54,408 nt of DNA from Pseudomonadales bacterium (GCA_030749725.1 JASMJM010000025.1:1-54408); one strand, 5' to 3'. Shown: positions 43,762 through 53,438, counted from the first letter of the stretch. Numbers and translations are program-made. The notes: generated by a model from the letters alone, not told the origin.

Positions 43762-45273
43762 ATGGATGAGGAGCATACTCCCGTGATCGTGGGCACCGGC
43801 CAGTTGGTGGACCGCGATGCGGATCAGGACAATTACATCGAGCCTCTGGAGATGCTGACCAGAGTTGCCAACTCGGCTGCGGACGACGCAGGGGTGAATA
43901 GATCTACTCTGCAGAAGGTGGATACCGTAGCGCTGGTAGGCGTGACCGGCTGGCATCCCCAGAATGCACCGGGACTGGTTGCCGAAAAACTTGGGGCGCA
44001 TCCCGCCAATGAATTCACCACCGCGATTGGCGGACAGGTGGGAGTGACTCTGACCAATTATGCAGCCTCCCGGATCGTTGCCGGAGAAAGTGATCTCGCC
44101 TTGGTCGGTGGCTGCAATAACCTGCGGGTCCTGATGAAAGCGCGCGCTGTAAATAAGCAATTGTCCTGGACACGTGGTGGCACGGGCGAGCCGGAACTGG
44201 TGTTTGGCGACGAACTGGGCACCAATGAAGTTGAGACATCCTATGGCATGGCAGGTCCGCCGGAGATATACCCGCTGTTTGAGAATGCACTCAGAGCACG
44301 GCTAGGACTGGGTCTTCAATCGCACCGGCAGAGGATGGGCAGCTTGTTCGAGAAATTCACTGAAGTTGCGGTCGCCAATCCCTATGCCTGGTTCCCGGTG
44401 CAGCGCAGTGCCGAGGAATTGACCAGGGTTACCCGTGACAATCGCATGATCTCCTTCCCCTATCCCAAATATCTGAATGCCATACTGAATACCGAGCAGG
44501 CTGCGGCACTGATCGTGACATCGGTGGCGAAGGCCAGGACCCTCGGCATAGCGGAGCACAAATGGGTTTACTGGTGGGGAGGAGCCAACAGTCAGGAGGA
44601 AGCCTGGTGGGCAAGTGAGCGACCGGACTTCACCAGGTGCCCCGCCATGAAAGATTCCACCACCAGTGCGCTGGTCAATGCTGCGTTGGATATCAGCGAG
44701 ATCGATTATATGGATTTCTACAGTTGCTTTCCCGTTGCGGTGGAGATGGCTTGTGAGATGCTGGATCTGGACGTGAACGATGTGCGCGGATTTACAGTCA
44801 CAGGGGGTCTTCCCTACGCGGGGGGGCCCGCCAGTGCCTATACCCTCCATTCTCTGGCGACCATGGTGGACAAGTTGAGGGACAATTCCGGCAAAAAAGG
44901 ACTGGTCACTGGTAACGGTTGGTATCTGACCAAACATTCCGCAGCGGTACTGTCGTCCGAGCCCAAAGGAGGTGAGGCACCCAGGACCGGATTGCTCGAC
45001 TCCCTGCCTTCCGAGCAGATGGATACAGCACCCAGACGGCTGGCACAGAATCCTGCAGGTCCTGCCGACATAGAGGCCTATACGGTCAGTTACGGTCGCG
45101 ACGGCAAACCATCCAGAGGCATAGTCCTGGGTCGCACGGCCGGGGGAGAACGTTTTCTTGCCAACACGCCCAACGACAGTTCTCTGTTGGAGGAGTTTGC
45201 ATCATCCGAACAGGTGGGCCAGAAAGGATTATTGTCACAATGGGACAGCGGCACCCTGTTCGAACCCGCATGA
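43762..45273 (+). CDS. thiolase-like protein (acetyl-CoA acetyltransferase family)
   Basis: 503 residues with a thiolase fold: TPVIVGTGQLVDRD at the start, a GGCNNLRVLMKA segment (about 116-127), DFYSCFPVAVEMACEML (about 317-333) and FTVTGGLPYAGGPASAYTLHSLATMV (from about 342). The nucleophile region that in true thiolases reads with a Cys appears as FTTAIGGQVGVTLTNYAA, with no Cys, as in other thiolase-like proteins of this subfamily. Extra C-terminal domain (about 400-500) with YGRDGKPSRGIVLGRT is like the OB-type tail of thiolase-like type 1 proteins. It starts a + run with a luciferase-like oxidoreductase and an acyl-CoA ligase, so it probably acts in acyl-CoA breakdown or modification. 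Confidence 0.85.
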   Translation: MDEEHTPVIVGTGQLVDRDADQDNYIEPLEMLTRVANSAADDAGVNRSTLQKVDTVALVGVTGWHPQNAPGLVAEKLGAHPANEFTTAIGGQVGVTLTNYAASRIVAGESDLALVGGCNNLRVLMKARAVNKQLSWTRGGTGEPELVFGDELGTNEVETSYGMAGPPEIYPLFENALRARLGLGLQSHRQRMGSLFEKFTEVAVANPYAWFPVQRSAEELTRVTRDNRMISFPYPKYLNAILNTEQAAALIVTSVAKARTLGIAEHKWVYWWGGANSQEEAWWASERPDFTRCPAMKDSTTSALVNAALDISEIDYMDFYSCFPVAVEMACEMLDLDVNDVRGFTVTGGLPYAGGPASAYTLHSLATMVDKLRDNSGKKGLVTGNGWYLTKHSAAVLSSEPKGGEAPRTGLLDSLPSEQMDTAPRRLAQNPAGPADIEAYTVSYGRDGKPSRGIVLGRTAGGERFLANTPNDSSLLEEFASSEQVGQKGLLSQWDSGTLFEPA

Positions 45274-45328
45274 AGGGACAGGTAGTAGAGTGAGAGTCGC
45301 ACGCCACTAAAAACAGGAGGTCTGCACC

Positions 45329-46411
45329 ATGAAATTTGGCGCCATGATTGCACCCAAGATCGACGACTGGCAGCTGCTCCAATATGCCGAGAACCTGGGC
45401 TATGATCACGGTTGGGTTCCGGACTCGCAGATGATCTGGTCCGACTGCTATGCCGTTCTCGCCCTGGCAGCGCAGCATACCTCCAAGATCAGATTGGGAA
45501 CTGGCGTGGCCATTGCCGGCACGCGACTGGCCCCGGTTACAGCCCACTCAATCGCCACTATCAATCGCATTGCGCCCGGTCGTGTGTTTCTGGGCATCGG
45601 TACCGGCCACACCGCCATGCGCGTTATGGGAATGGATCCGGTCAAACCCCGTGATTTCAGGGAATACCTGCGCGTGGTACGAGCGCTGCTCCATGGTGAG
45701 GAGGTCGCCTATAGTCACAAAGGAGAAACCCGTAACATCCGCTTCCTGCATCAGGAGCTCGGTTTTATAGATACCGCGCACACTATACCCATCTATGTGG
45801 CCGCCAACGGACCACTTGCGCTGCGTGCAGCTGGCGCCTACGGAGATGGTCGCGTATCGGCTGGTCCTGAACAGGGTGCGGGCCTCGGCAACAGCATGGA
45901 ACTGATTCGGGAAGGTGCAGCCAAAGCGGGCCGTGACCTGCCTGCCGACTATCATACGGCGGCGCTGACTTACTCCTGCGTACTGGAGCCGGGAGAGAAA
46001 CTGAGCTCGGATCGGGTCATCGATGAGTGTGGCTCCATGGTAGCATCCGCTCTACATTACTGGTGGGAGATCTACAAGAAAATCGGTAACGATCGTTTTA
46101 TTCGACCCGCAGTACGTCCGGTCTGGGAGAACTATCTGGACTATGTAGACAGCATGCAGACGCCTCCGGATGCTCGTTACCAGGCGGTCCACGATGGTCA
46201 CTGTACCTACCTGATGCCAGAGGAGAGGCGCTTTATGACTTCCGAAGTCATAGCAGCCTCCAACGGCCTGGTGGGGGAACCGGACGCCATCATCGAACAG
46301 TTGCGGACGCTGGAAAAAGGTGGGCTCAAGGAGGTGGCGCTGCTGCCTCCCATGGCTTCAGCCAGAAAGTGCTTCCAGGATTTTGCCAAGCACGTGATGG
46401 AGCGTTACTGA
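45329..46411 (+). CDS. luciferase-like (LLM class) flavin-dependent oxidoreductase
   Basis: 360 residues with the bacterial-luciferase TIM barrel: MKFGAMIAPKIDDWQLLQYAENLGYDHGWVPDS at the N-terminus, AAQHTSKIRLGTGVAIAGTR (about 47-66), TINRIAPGRVFLGIGTGHT (about 77-95), and a C-terminal EPDAIIEQLRTLEKGGLKEVAL. Members use FMNH2 or coenzyme F420; here FMN is the likelier cofactor because no F420 genes are nearby. A strong AACAGGAGGT ribosome binding site precedes the ATG. It lies between the thiolase-like and acyl-CoA ligase genes. Confidence 0.9.
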   Translation: MKFGAMIAPKIDDWQLLQYAENLGYDHGWVPDSQMIWSDCYAVLALAAQHTSKIRLGTGVAIAGTRLAPVTAHSIATINRIAPGRVFLGIGTGHTAMRVMGMDPVKPRDFREYLRVVRALLHGEEVAYSHKGETRNIRFLHQELGFIDTAHTIPIYVAANGPLALRAAGAYGDGRVSAGPEQGAGLGNSMELIREGAAKAGRDLPADYHTAALTYSCVLEPGEKLSSDRVIDECGSMVASALHYWWEIYKKIGNDRFIRPAVRPVWENYLDYVDSMQTPPDARYQAVHDGHCTYLMPEERRFMTSEVIAASNGLVGEPDAIIEQLRTLEKGGLKEVALLPPMASARKCFQDFAKHVMERY

Positions 46412-46456
46412 GGCACGGATAGCGTCCCCCAACGATCAAACTATGGAGTGACAAGC

Positions 46457-48007
46457 ATGTACCCGGGTACCTATGCCAAGACGACACCCGATAAACCTGC
46501 GCTGATAGTGGCGCGAACGGGAGATGTCGTCACTTACGCACAACTGAACGATCGATCCAACCAACTGGCTCAATTCATGTGGGAGAAGGGACTTCGACGC
46601 GGCGATCATCTGGCGATTTTCATGGAGAACCACGCTCGCTTTTTCGATGTCATCTGGGCTGCCCTACGTTCCGGACTCTACTTGACCACCATCAATCGTT
46701 ACCTCACCCGGGAGGAGGCGGGATTTGTATTGAACGATTGTGGTGCCAGGCTGCTGGTCACCTCGCAAGCCATGGCAGAGACTGCTGAAGGACTGGCTGC
46801 TTTCGCGCCGGACTGTGACAATTGGTTGATGGTTGGCGGGAGCGAAGCAGGATACCGCTCCTTTGAAGAGGTGATCGCAGGCTATCCCGCCGAGCCGTTA
46901 GAGGAGGAGCCGGCCGGGTCATTCATGCTGTACAGTTCAGGCACCACTGGTAAACCCAAGGGTATCGCGCGCGCGCAGCAGGAAAGCAATATTGCAGATG
47001 GTGGTGCCAGAGCCGGATTGCAGGTTGCGCTGTGGAATTTCAACCAGGATATGGTCTATCTTTCGCCTGCCCCCATGTATCATTCGGCGCCTCTCGGCTT
47101 CTCAACGGCGGTGCAGACGATGGGGGGAACGGTGGTGATGATGGATCGCTTCGATCCGGTGGATGCCCTGCAATTCATCGAAAAATACAGGGTGACACAC
47201 AGTCAATGGGTACCCACCATGTTCACCCGCTTTCTCAAACTCCCGGAGCAGGACCGCTCGAAGTTCGATCTAAGCAGCCATCAGGTCGCCATTCACGCGG
47301 CCGCCCCGTGCCCGCAGAAGGTCAAAGAGCAGATGCTGGATTGGTGGGGACCGATCATCTACGAATATTATGGTGCCACCGAGGTGAACGGGCTGACCCA
47401 CACCACACCGACAGAATGGCTCAGCCATCCCGGAACCGTTGGCAAGGCGGTATTAGGAATCATCCATATCTGCAATGAAGAAGGGGTGGAATTGCCGGTC
47501 GGAGAAGAGGGCCTGGTCTACTTCGAAATGCCGGAAGTACCATTTGTCTATCACAATGATCCCGAGAAAACGCGCCAGGCCCAGCATCCCCAACATACTA
47601 ACTGGAGTGCACTGGGAGATGTGGGTTATGTGGATGAGGAGGGCTATCTGTACCTTACCGATCGCGCATCCTTTATGATCGTCTCCGGTGGCGTAAACAT
47701 CTATCCCCAGGAGATCGAGGATATCCTTGTCATGCACCCTATGGTGGAAGACGTCGCGGTTATCGGTGTTCCGAATGCCGAGATGGGGGAGGAGGTCAAG
47801 GCGGTGGTGCAGACCGTAAAGGCCGCCACAGCCGGGGAGGAACTGTCGGAGGAACTATTGGCATTTGTCAGAGAACACCTGGCTCACTACAAGTGCCCCA
47901 AGAGTGTCGACTTTGACGACAACCTGCCACGCCTGCCTACCGGCAAGCTATACAAAAGGCTTCTGAAAGACCGCTATTGGGGAGACAAGCAATCCCGAAT
48001 TGTGTGA
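46457..48007 (+). CDS. AMP-forming acyl-CoA synthetase
   Basis: 516 residues from the ATG at 46457, chosen over GTG 46448 because GGAG lies 9 bases before it. ANL superfamily motifs in order: the P-loop MLYSSGTTGKPKGIAR (about 157-172), YHSAPLGFSTAVQ, the adenine motif EYYGATEVNGLTHT (about 303-316), GDVGYVDEEGYLYLTDRASFMIVSGGVNIYPQEIE (about 390-424) and the C-terminal catalytic Lys in RLPTGKLYKRLL (about 495-506). It activates a carboxylic acid to its CoA thioester through the acyl-adenylate. Placed after the LLM oxidoreductase, so the acid is probably the substrate of this pathway. Confidence 0.92.
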   Translation: MYPGTYAKTTPDKPALIVARTGDVVTYAQLNDRSNQLAQFMWEKGLRRGDHLAIFMENHARFFDVIWAALRSGLYLTTINRYLTREEAGFVLNDCGARLLVTSQAMAETAEGLAAFAPDCDNWLMVGGSEAGYRSFEEVIAGYPAEPLEEEPAGSFMLYSSGTTGKPKGIARAQQESNIADGGARAGLQVALWNFNQDMVYLSPAPMYHSAPLGFSTAVQTMGGTVVMMDRFDPVDALQFIEKYRVTHSQWVPTMFTRFLKLPEQDRSKFDLSSHQVAIHAAAPCPQKVKEQMLDWWGPIIYEYYGATEVNGLTHTTPTEWLSHPGTVGKAVLGIIHICNEEGVELPVGEEGLVYFEMPEVPFVYHNDPEKTRQAQHPQHTNWSALGDVGYVDEEGYLYLTDRASFMIVSGGVNIYPQEIEDILVMHPMVEDVAVIGVPNAEMGEEVKAVVQTVKAATAGEELSEELLAFVREHLAHYKCPKSVDFDDNLPRLPTGKLYKRLLKDRYWGDKQSRIV

Positions 48008-48118
48008 CGCCCGCCTTGTCTGATGTGACCATAGATCTTAATATGGCAGCACAGTACAACGATCAAATCAGGTCTCAATGACACTCGTAAACTCAACAAC
48101 CGGGTTAAGGAGCAGCAA

Positions 48119-48511
48119 ATGATTACAGGCAATTGTTTGTGTAAGGGATATCAGTTTGAAGTGAGTGGCGAGTTCGGTGATATGATGGATTGTCATTGCT
48201 CCATGTGCCGTAAAGCGCATGGTGCAGCGTACGCGACCTTTGTGGCGTGTAACAGCAGCGACTTTAAGATCACCCAGGGCGAGGAGCTGATCAGTCAATA
48301 TCAGCCGTCAGCAGAGGGCAAACGAAGCTTCTGCAAGGTGTGTGGTTCCAACGCACCCATGGATGCCGGGGAGCAGGTTTACATTCCTGCCGGTCTGTTG
48401 GATGGCGATCCCGGCAGCCGCACCAGCGCGCACTATTTCGTCGCTTCAAAGGCACCCTGGGTGGAGATTACTGACGATGCAACTCAGTATGATGAGTATC
48501 CCAGCAGTTGA
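48119..48511 (+). CDS. GFA family zinc-binding protein
   Basis: 130 residues with the zinc ligands of the glutathione-dependent formaldehyde-activating fold: GNCLCKGYQFEV (about 4-15), MDCHCSMCRKAHGAAYATF (about 22-40) and FCKVCGSNAPM (about 73-83). The family also includes many proteins not proven to act on formaldehyde. An AGGAGCAGCAA ribosome binding site precedes the ATG. It ends just 8 bases before the left end of a MITE-like element. Confidence 0.88.
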   Translation: MITGNCLCKGYQFEVSGEFGDMMDCHCSMCRKAHGAAYATFVACNSSDFKITQGEELISQYQPSAEGKRSFCKVCGSNAPMDAGEQVYIPAGLLDGDPGSRTSAHYFVASKAPWVEITDDATQYDEYPSS

Positions 48512-48518
48512 CGGTTAG

Positions 48519-48813
48519 GGCACTTACCTAAGGGTTCTCATTCGTTAAAGGGTAATATCTTGGGGCGCGTTAGCAGAAGGGGCTGGGCGTCGTGCGCGAC
48601 CCCGGCCTTTTCGTAGCAATCAGGTCGCGCAGCGCAGGTCGCGCCGCGCAGGTCGGGCCGCGTTCGGACAGCACCGAGCGCGTGGAGGGAGGGGTACCGC
48701 CGGCGGGCCCGAAGGGGCTCCTGACCAAGTGAGGGAAGCTGGGAGAGCCGCGCGCCGCGAAGAAAAGGGAATGCCAGCCCATTCTGCGAAACAGGCTTGA
48801 TCGAGTAAGTGCC
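48519..48813. repeat. MITE-like intergenic repeat element, copy 2 (about 295 bp)
   Basis: Outer inverted ends GGCACTTAC (48519-48527) and GTAAGTGCC (48805-48813); inner ends GCAGAAGGGGCTGGG and CCAGCCCATTCTGC. Read on -, it matches copy 1 (29926-30187) through most of its length, with an extra GC-rich stretch carrying GTCGCGC-type short repeats (about 48624-48660). No protein is encoded. Confidence 0.75.
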
Positions 48814-48856
48814 ATTCGACGCTGATCCAATACCAGTAAACTGACAGGGCAAGATA

Positions 48857-50239
48857 ATGATGGCAAGTGAAGAACACCCCCTAATTACGGAATACCGCAA
48901 TTGGAGCCAAGAATCTGAACGGTTGAGTCGCAGAGCCAGGAAAGTGTTTCCTGGTGGCGATACACGGGCCAGTGCCCACTATGATCCCTACCCGCTGGTC
49001 ATGGAAAAAGGACGCGGCTGTCATCTGTATGATGTGGATGGGCATGAGATCATTGATTTCATGAATAACTTTACCTCGTTGATTCACGGGCATGCTCATC
49101 CTGCGGTAGTGGGAGCGGTATCCGAACAGGTAGCCTTTGGAACTGCGTACGCTGCGCCCAGCCTGAATCAGATTGAACTGGCTGAACTGATCGCAGATCG
49201 AATCCCCTCCGTGGAGCAATTACGCTTTTGCAGTTCCGGCAGCGAAGCGACCTTGATGGCGATACGTTGTGCCCGCGCCCATACCGGCAAAGAGAAGATC
49301 ATGAAGATGGAGGGCGGCTATCACGGCAGCTACGAGCTGGCGGAAGTCAGTCTGGTGCCTTATCCTGAGTCGAGGGGAGCATTGGATCACCCCAGCTCGC
49401 TGCCGGTGGACAAGAGCATTCCCAACAGCGTGCTTGAGGATACGGTCATCTGCCCTTACAACGAACCGGAGTTGGCTAAAGCGCTGATCCGGGAACACGC
49501 TGTTGAACTGGCGGCTGTCATTGTAGAGCCGGTGTTGGGGTCCATGGGTATGGTTGCTGCAACCACGGAATTCCTGCAGGCCCTGCGCAGCGAAACCGAA
49601 GAGCTGGGCATCGTGCTGATCTTCGATGAGGTGATAACGCTTCGGTTGAGTGGTGGGGGTACCCAGGCAATGCACGGCATCAGTCCGGATCTCACCAGCA
49701 TGGGTAAGATCATCGGTGGTGGTTTGCCGGTTGGCGCCATCGGGGGCAAGCGGGAGTTGCTGCAGATCTTCAGTCCCGACACCAGAGAAAATGTGTTCCA
49801 CGCCAGCACGTTTAGCGGCAACGCCTTGACCATGGCAGCAGGTTTCGCGGCCATGTCCCATTTCACCGATGCTGAGGCGAAGCGGCTCAACTGGCTCGGC
49901 GACAAACTGCGTGAGGGGTTCAACCTGATACTGCATCAGAACGGGATTTGTGGACAGGCCATCGGCTTGGGATCCTTGACGAATCTGCACCTGACGGATG
50001 AACCACTGCATGATTCGAGGGACACGCTCAAAGGCATAGCGGCAGCCGGTCACATCAGCAGATTGCTTCATCTGGGTATGCTGCGACGCGGTATCATGTC
50101 TGCCGGAAGGTTGATGTATTGTATATCCACTCCCATGGGAGAGGACGAAGTTACCGCGGCCATCACTGCCCTCAATGAAACACTGATTGAGTTGCGCCCC
50201 TTCATCAAACAAGAACGGCCTGAGTTGCTGGCTATGTGA
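48857..50239 (+). CDS. class III aminotransferase / glutamate-1-semialdehyde aminomutase-like
   Basis: 460 residues: RRARKVFPGGDTRASAHYDPYPLVMEKGRGCHLYDVDGHEIIDFMNNFTSLIHGHAHP near the N-terminus, FCSSGSEATLMAIRCARAHTGK (about 124-145), LIFDEVITLRLSGGG (about 255-269) and the PLP Lys in MGKIIGGGLPVGAIGGK (about 281-297). GSA-aminomutase-like in style, but the context (aminotransferase, acetyltransferase, exporter) points to an amine or amino acid reaction rather than heme synthesis. It is followed 32 bases later by an arylamine N-acetyltransferase gene. Frameshift-free and full length. Confidence 0.88.
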   Translation: MMASEEHPLITEYRNWSQESERLSRRARKVFPGGDTRASAHYDPYPLVMEKGRGCHLYDVDGHEIIDFMNNFTSLIHGHAHPAVVGAVSEQVAFGTAYAAPSLNQIELAELIADRIPSVEQLRFCSSGSEATLMAIRCARAHTGKEKIMKMEGGYHGSYELAEVSLVPYPESRGALDHPSSLPVDKSIPNSVLEDTVICPYNEPELAKALIREHAVELAAVIVEPVLGSMGMVAATTEFLQALRSETEELGIVLIFDEVITLRLSGGGTQAMHGISPDLTSMGKIIGGGLPVGAIGGKRELLQIFSPDTRENVFHASTFSGNALTMAAGFAAMSHFTDAEAKRLNWLGDKLREGFNLILHQNGICGQAIGLGSLTNLHLTDEPLHDSRDTLKGIAAAGHISRLLHLGMLRRGIMSAGRLMYCISTPMGEDEVTAAITALNETLIELRPFIKQERPELLAM

Positions 50240-50271
50240 GCCAATGGTCATTGTGTGGGAAGTGTTCATTG

Positions 50272-51027
50272 ATGAAAGTTGCAGATCTGCTACGGCGTAT
50301 CGATTATACCGGTTCGCTGCAACCTGATCTCAAGACCCTTACCGACCTGCAAACCCACTTCATCCACAGCGTACCGTTTGAGAATCTGGATATCCATCTG
50401 GGCAATAGATTGGTGCTGGAACTCGAGCCCATCTGGGAGAAGATCGTTCATCGGCGGCGCGGCGGCTGGTGCTATGAACTGAACGAGACGTTTCTGTACC
50501 TGCTCACAGAACTTGGCTATCGGGCTCACAGGGTCGCGGCGAAGGTATTGAGCAGTGATCATGGAGATCCATACGATCACCAAACCACCATAGTCAGCCT
50601 GTCAGATACGTGGCTCGTCGACGTTGGGTTCGGCACCACTTTCTCATCACCCGTGCTGTTGGATAACGATGCTCCCCAGCCCTGCAGGAGTGGCGTATTT
50701 CGCACGCTGGAGCAGCAGGAGCAGCTTTGCATCGAACGTGAAGCAGAGGGCGGTTGGCAGCCTCAATTGCTGTTTTCAAAGGATGAATGTCGGCGTGGAG
50801 ATTTTGCAGAGCGCTGCCATTGGTTGCAGACTTCACCCCAATCCAACTTTACCAAGAAACAGCTCTGTTCGATGCTGACGCCTGCAGGGCGTTGGACACT
50901 GTCGGGAAATCATCTGATGTTTGATGGGGACGTGAGGGAAACGGTTGCGGAAGAGCACTATCTCGATCGTCTGGGGGACGTGTTTGGCATTTCGCTTGGC
51001 ACGGCGAATTGGATCTCGATACGGTGA
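50272..51027 (+). CDS. nat: arylamine N-acetyltransferase
   Basis: 251 residues from the ATG at 50272; the upstream GTG at 50236 would extend it into the preceding gene. The catalytic triad is visible: Cys67 in RRRGGWCYELNE, His103 in YDHQTTIV and Asp117 in WLVDVGFG. N-terminal DLLRRIDYTGSLQPDLKTL and SVPFENLDIHLG are standard NAT segments. It transfers an acetyl or related acyl group from CoA to an arylamine, hydrazine, or to an aromatic amine building block. Overlaps a following MFS gene through a GTGA if that gene starts at 51024. Confidence 0.92.
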   Translation: MKVADLLRRIDYTGSLQPDLKTLTDLQTHFIHSVPFENLDIHLGNRLVLELEPIWEKIVHRRRGGWCYELNETFLYLLTELGYRAHRVAAKVLSSDHGDPYDHQTTIVSLSDTWLVDVGFGTTFSSPVLLDNDAPQPCRSGVFRTLEQQEQLCIEREAEGGWQPQLLFSKDECRRGDFAERCHWLQTSPQSNFTKKQLCSMLTPAGRWTLSGNHLMFDGDVRETVAEEHYLDRLGDVFGISLGTANWISIR

Positions 51028-52280
51028 CATTGGAACAGGGCAAAGTCGGACCCGCTGCTGACGGCGGGCAGAACGGCAGTGGCTCGATGGATCAGACAAA
51101 GGTTCTGCATCGACCGCTCTTCTGTGTCTCCTTTCCGCTCTTCTTTATATCCTTTGCCCTGCCTGTCTATGCCAAATCGATGGGGGCTTCCGCTTTAGAG
51201 ATTGGCGGCTTGTTTTCCGTTTTTACCGTCTCCCTACTGGTGATACGTCCACTGGTGGGAGTGGGCCTGGACCGATTCGGGCGACGGATCTTCCTGATAT
51301 CAGCACTGATCATTTACGGATTCGCCAACATCGCTTTCTCCTTCACCACGGAATTGCCTGGTCTCTATCTGGCACGATTTACCCAGGGTCTGGGTGCCTC
51401 GTTCCTGCTGATCACCATCGACACCATCACCGCCGATCTGACGACTCCGGACAACAGGGCTGCAGCCATGGGGAGAAACTTGGAAAAACAGACTCGCGGA
51501 GCAATGATTGGAACCTTCATGGGCTTTACATTGATCGGCGCATTGCCCATCGCGGTTGCCTGGAAATACTCTTTTATCGGGTATGCCGTACTGGCTTTTG
51601 TCGGTGCCTGGTTCAGCGCAAATCAGGTGCCTGAAACCAGGGCGCGGGATGTTGAAGTTATGCGTGGCAAGCCCTGGCGCGGTGTGAAACTGAAACCTCA
51701 GTTGATTCGCCTGATGCTGGTGGTGTTTGCGGCTGGATTTGCCAGTGCGCTCATTCAGCCCATCTATCTGATCTATCTGCAGGATAAATTCACGGTGGAT
51801 ATGGGGCGGCTGGCCGCCGCATTCTTCCCGGCCGCAATCGTCTATATGGTGTTACCGTCACGTCTGGGGACGCTCAGTGACCGGTTTGGGCGCTCCCGCG
51901 TCATGGCGCTGGGTATGCTGGCAACCGGATTGATGTACGCGTCGTTCCCCGTTCTGCCGAATATGATCTGGTTGGTCATTCTCTATACCCTATCCGCCGT
52001 TGGCTCGGTCATGGCTGATCTAGCCAAGACTGCGATGGTCGGCGACATCGCCGGCGAGGAGGAGAGGGGAAGGATCTTTGGTGTCTATCAGCTAACCGCT
52101 GGGATCGGTGCTTCTGTCGGGCCATTGGTTGGCGGCTGGGTCTATGACCATCTCGGCAACCATCTTCCTTTCTATATGAATGGTGCGCTGCTCATTTTAT
52201 CCGCTCTGTGGGCAGCACGTTATCTGGGCAGTGATGCAGAGGCCGGCTCGCCCTCCCGAGAGTCCAAGCAGAGAATCTGA
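51024..52280 (+). CDS. MFS transporter
   Basis: About 418 residues if started at GTG 51024, which overlaps the previous stop as GTGA; ATG 51087 (MDQTKVLHRPLF) gives a shorter protein with the first helix near the start. Twelve hydrophobic helices, with the MFS motif between TM2 and TM3 as LVGVGLDRFGRR (about 83-94) and its repeat LGTLSDRFGRSRVMA (about 283-297). The family exports drugs, sugars or metabolites. It probably forms an operon with NAT and the aminotransferase and could export the acetylated amine. Confidence 0.88.
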   Translation: MTLEQGKVGPAADGGQNGSGSMDQTKVLHRPLFCVSFPLFFISFALPVYAKSMGASALEIGGLFSVFTVSLLVIRPLVGVGLDRFGRRIFLISALIIYGFANIAFSFTTELPGLYLARFTQGLGASFLLITIDTITADLTTPDNRAAAMGRNLEKQTRGAMIGTFMGFTLIGALPIAVAWKYSFIGYAVLAFVGAWFSANQVPETRARDVEVMRGKPWRGVKLKPQLIRLMLVVFAAGFASALIQPIYLIYLQDKFTVDMGRLAAAFFPAAIVYMVLPSRLGTLSDRFGRSRVMALGMLATGLMYASFPVLPNMIWLVILYTLSAVGSVMADLAKTAMVGDIAGEEERGRIFGVYQLTAGIGASVGPLVGGWVYDHLGNHLPFYMNGALLILSALWAARYLGSDAEAGSPSRESKQRI

Positions 52281-52282
52281 CC

Positions 52283-52331
52283 GACCCCAGCCGGATCTAC
52301 TGGATAGATATCCAAGGGTAAACAAGTCCAT
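52283..52331 (-). pseudogene. remnant of the 5' end of a paralogue of the 53439-54032 gene
   Basis: On -, from an ATG at 52331, the sequence reads MDLFTLGYLSSR before diverging. The gene at 54032 begins MDLVSLGYSYSR. At the DNA level about 28 of 31 bases match (TATCCAAGG-N-TAA-N-CAAGTCCATTGCTA on +). Beyond this the match stops inside the MFS gene's 3' region. Confidence 0.45.
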
Positions 52332-52474
52332 TGCTAATGCAATCCAGCGGGTGCAAATTTAGCCTCGGATTCCTGTCGTAACAGCGAAAAAGGGGTCCAA
52401 AGAACGTTAGCCAGCCACAAGCCGGCATAACTGAAGGTTCTACCAGAACTTGAAAAGAGACGGGGATAAGACAA

Positions 52475-53362
52475 ATGATACGGCTACCGCAATGGTTGGA
52501 TCGGATCTCAATCGGCGCATCACTGGCCCTGATACTGGTGATCGGAATACCCTACATCCACTTTGCAGTGGAAGGCTTTAAGCAGTATTCGATTCCGAAG
52601 AGCCACATAACCATACCCGCTGGTGACAAGTCCCTTTCCAGAGGCGCTCACCTTGTGCAGACGCTGGGATGCAGTGGCTGCCATGGCGAAGATCTGGAAG
52701 GCAAGACATTCATCGAGAATTTTTTCGTACGAATCACGGCGCCCAACCTGACCAGGTTGGCACAACAACTGGATCCGGATGAATTGGAGCAGGCGATCCG
52801 CCACGGTGTGAAATCGGACGGAACCAGTTTGTTCTGGGTGCCTTCGAGCAGTTACTATCACCTAAGTGACGCCGATATTGGGTCGATCATCGCCTACCTG
52901 TACAGCAAGGACCCGGCCAAGGGACAGGCCACCGTGATCCACATGAATCCCCTCACCCCTTTGCTGCTTGTGGGGATAGAAAACCTGAGCTCACCGTTGG
53001 TAGCTGGACGGATGGACCACAGTGCCGCGCGATACCCTCTGGGCGATGCGGCAGACCGCGCCTCGGTTGGGAAATACCTGGCACTCACCCACTGTTCGGA
53101 CTGTCACGGAGAGGACCTACGAGGAATACACTCCGGCCGGTTTTCCACCCCCGACTTGGCTGACGTGGCAGACTACCCGCTACCGGAATTCGCCAGGATG
53201 TTGAACGCCGACGCCGGGTCAAGTGATCAGGAGTTTCTGCCGCTGATGGCTAGTGCATCAAAGAGTGGCTTTCGTCACTTCTCGAAAAGTGAAGTGGAAG
53301 CCCTGTATGCCTTTCTATCGGCATTGACGAGATCAGGTGTACAGGGAGCGGCGATGCCTTAG
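52475..53362 (+). CDS. diheme c-type cytochrome, membrane-anchored or secreted
   Basis: 295 residues. A hydrophobic segment at about 12-29 (IGASLALILVIGIPYIHFAV) serves as a signal or anchor, placing the rest in the periplasm. Two heme c motifs, CSGCHG (C66, C69, H70) and CSDCHG (C207, C210, H211), with Met ligands likely in the later parts of each domain. Two-domain cytochromes of this type pass electrons from alcohol, aldehyde or other periplasmic dehydrogenases to oxidases; no dehydrogenase is adjacent. An AAGAGACGGGGATAAG stretch serves as ribosome binding site. Stands alone. Confidence 0.92.
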   Translation: MIRLPQWLDRISIGASLALILVIGIPYIHFAVEGFKQYSIPKSHITIPAGDKSLSRGAHLVQTLGCSGCHGEDLEGKTFIENFFVRITAPNLTRLAQQLDPDELEQAIRHGVKSDGTSLFWVPSSSYYHLSDADIGSIIAYLYSKDPAKGQATVIHMNPLTPLLLVGIENLSSPLVAGRMDHSAARYPLGDAADRASVGKYLALTHCSDCHGEDLRGIHSGRFSTPDLADVADYPLPEFARMLNADAGSSDQEFLPLMASASKSGFRHFSKSEVEALYAFLSALTRSGVQGAAMP

Positions 53363-53438
53363 GGCCCCAACAAGCGCAAGTAGGTCGGGCACTGGTATCG
53401 GGCAGTGCTGCGTGTCAAGGCGTACCGAGCCCGGTCTC

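Noticed and set aside
48538-48900. Several overlapping - frames of 85-120 residues
   Set aside because: They lie wholly in the GC-rich repeat element; all frames are open by composition.
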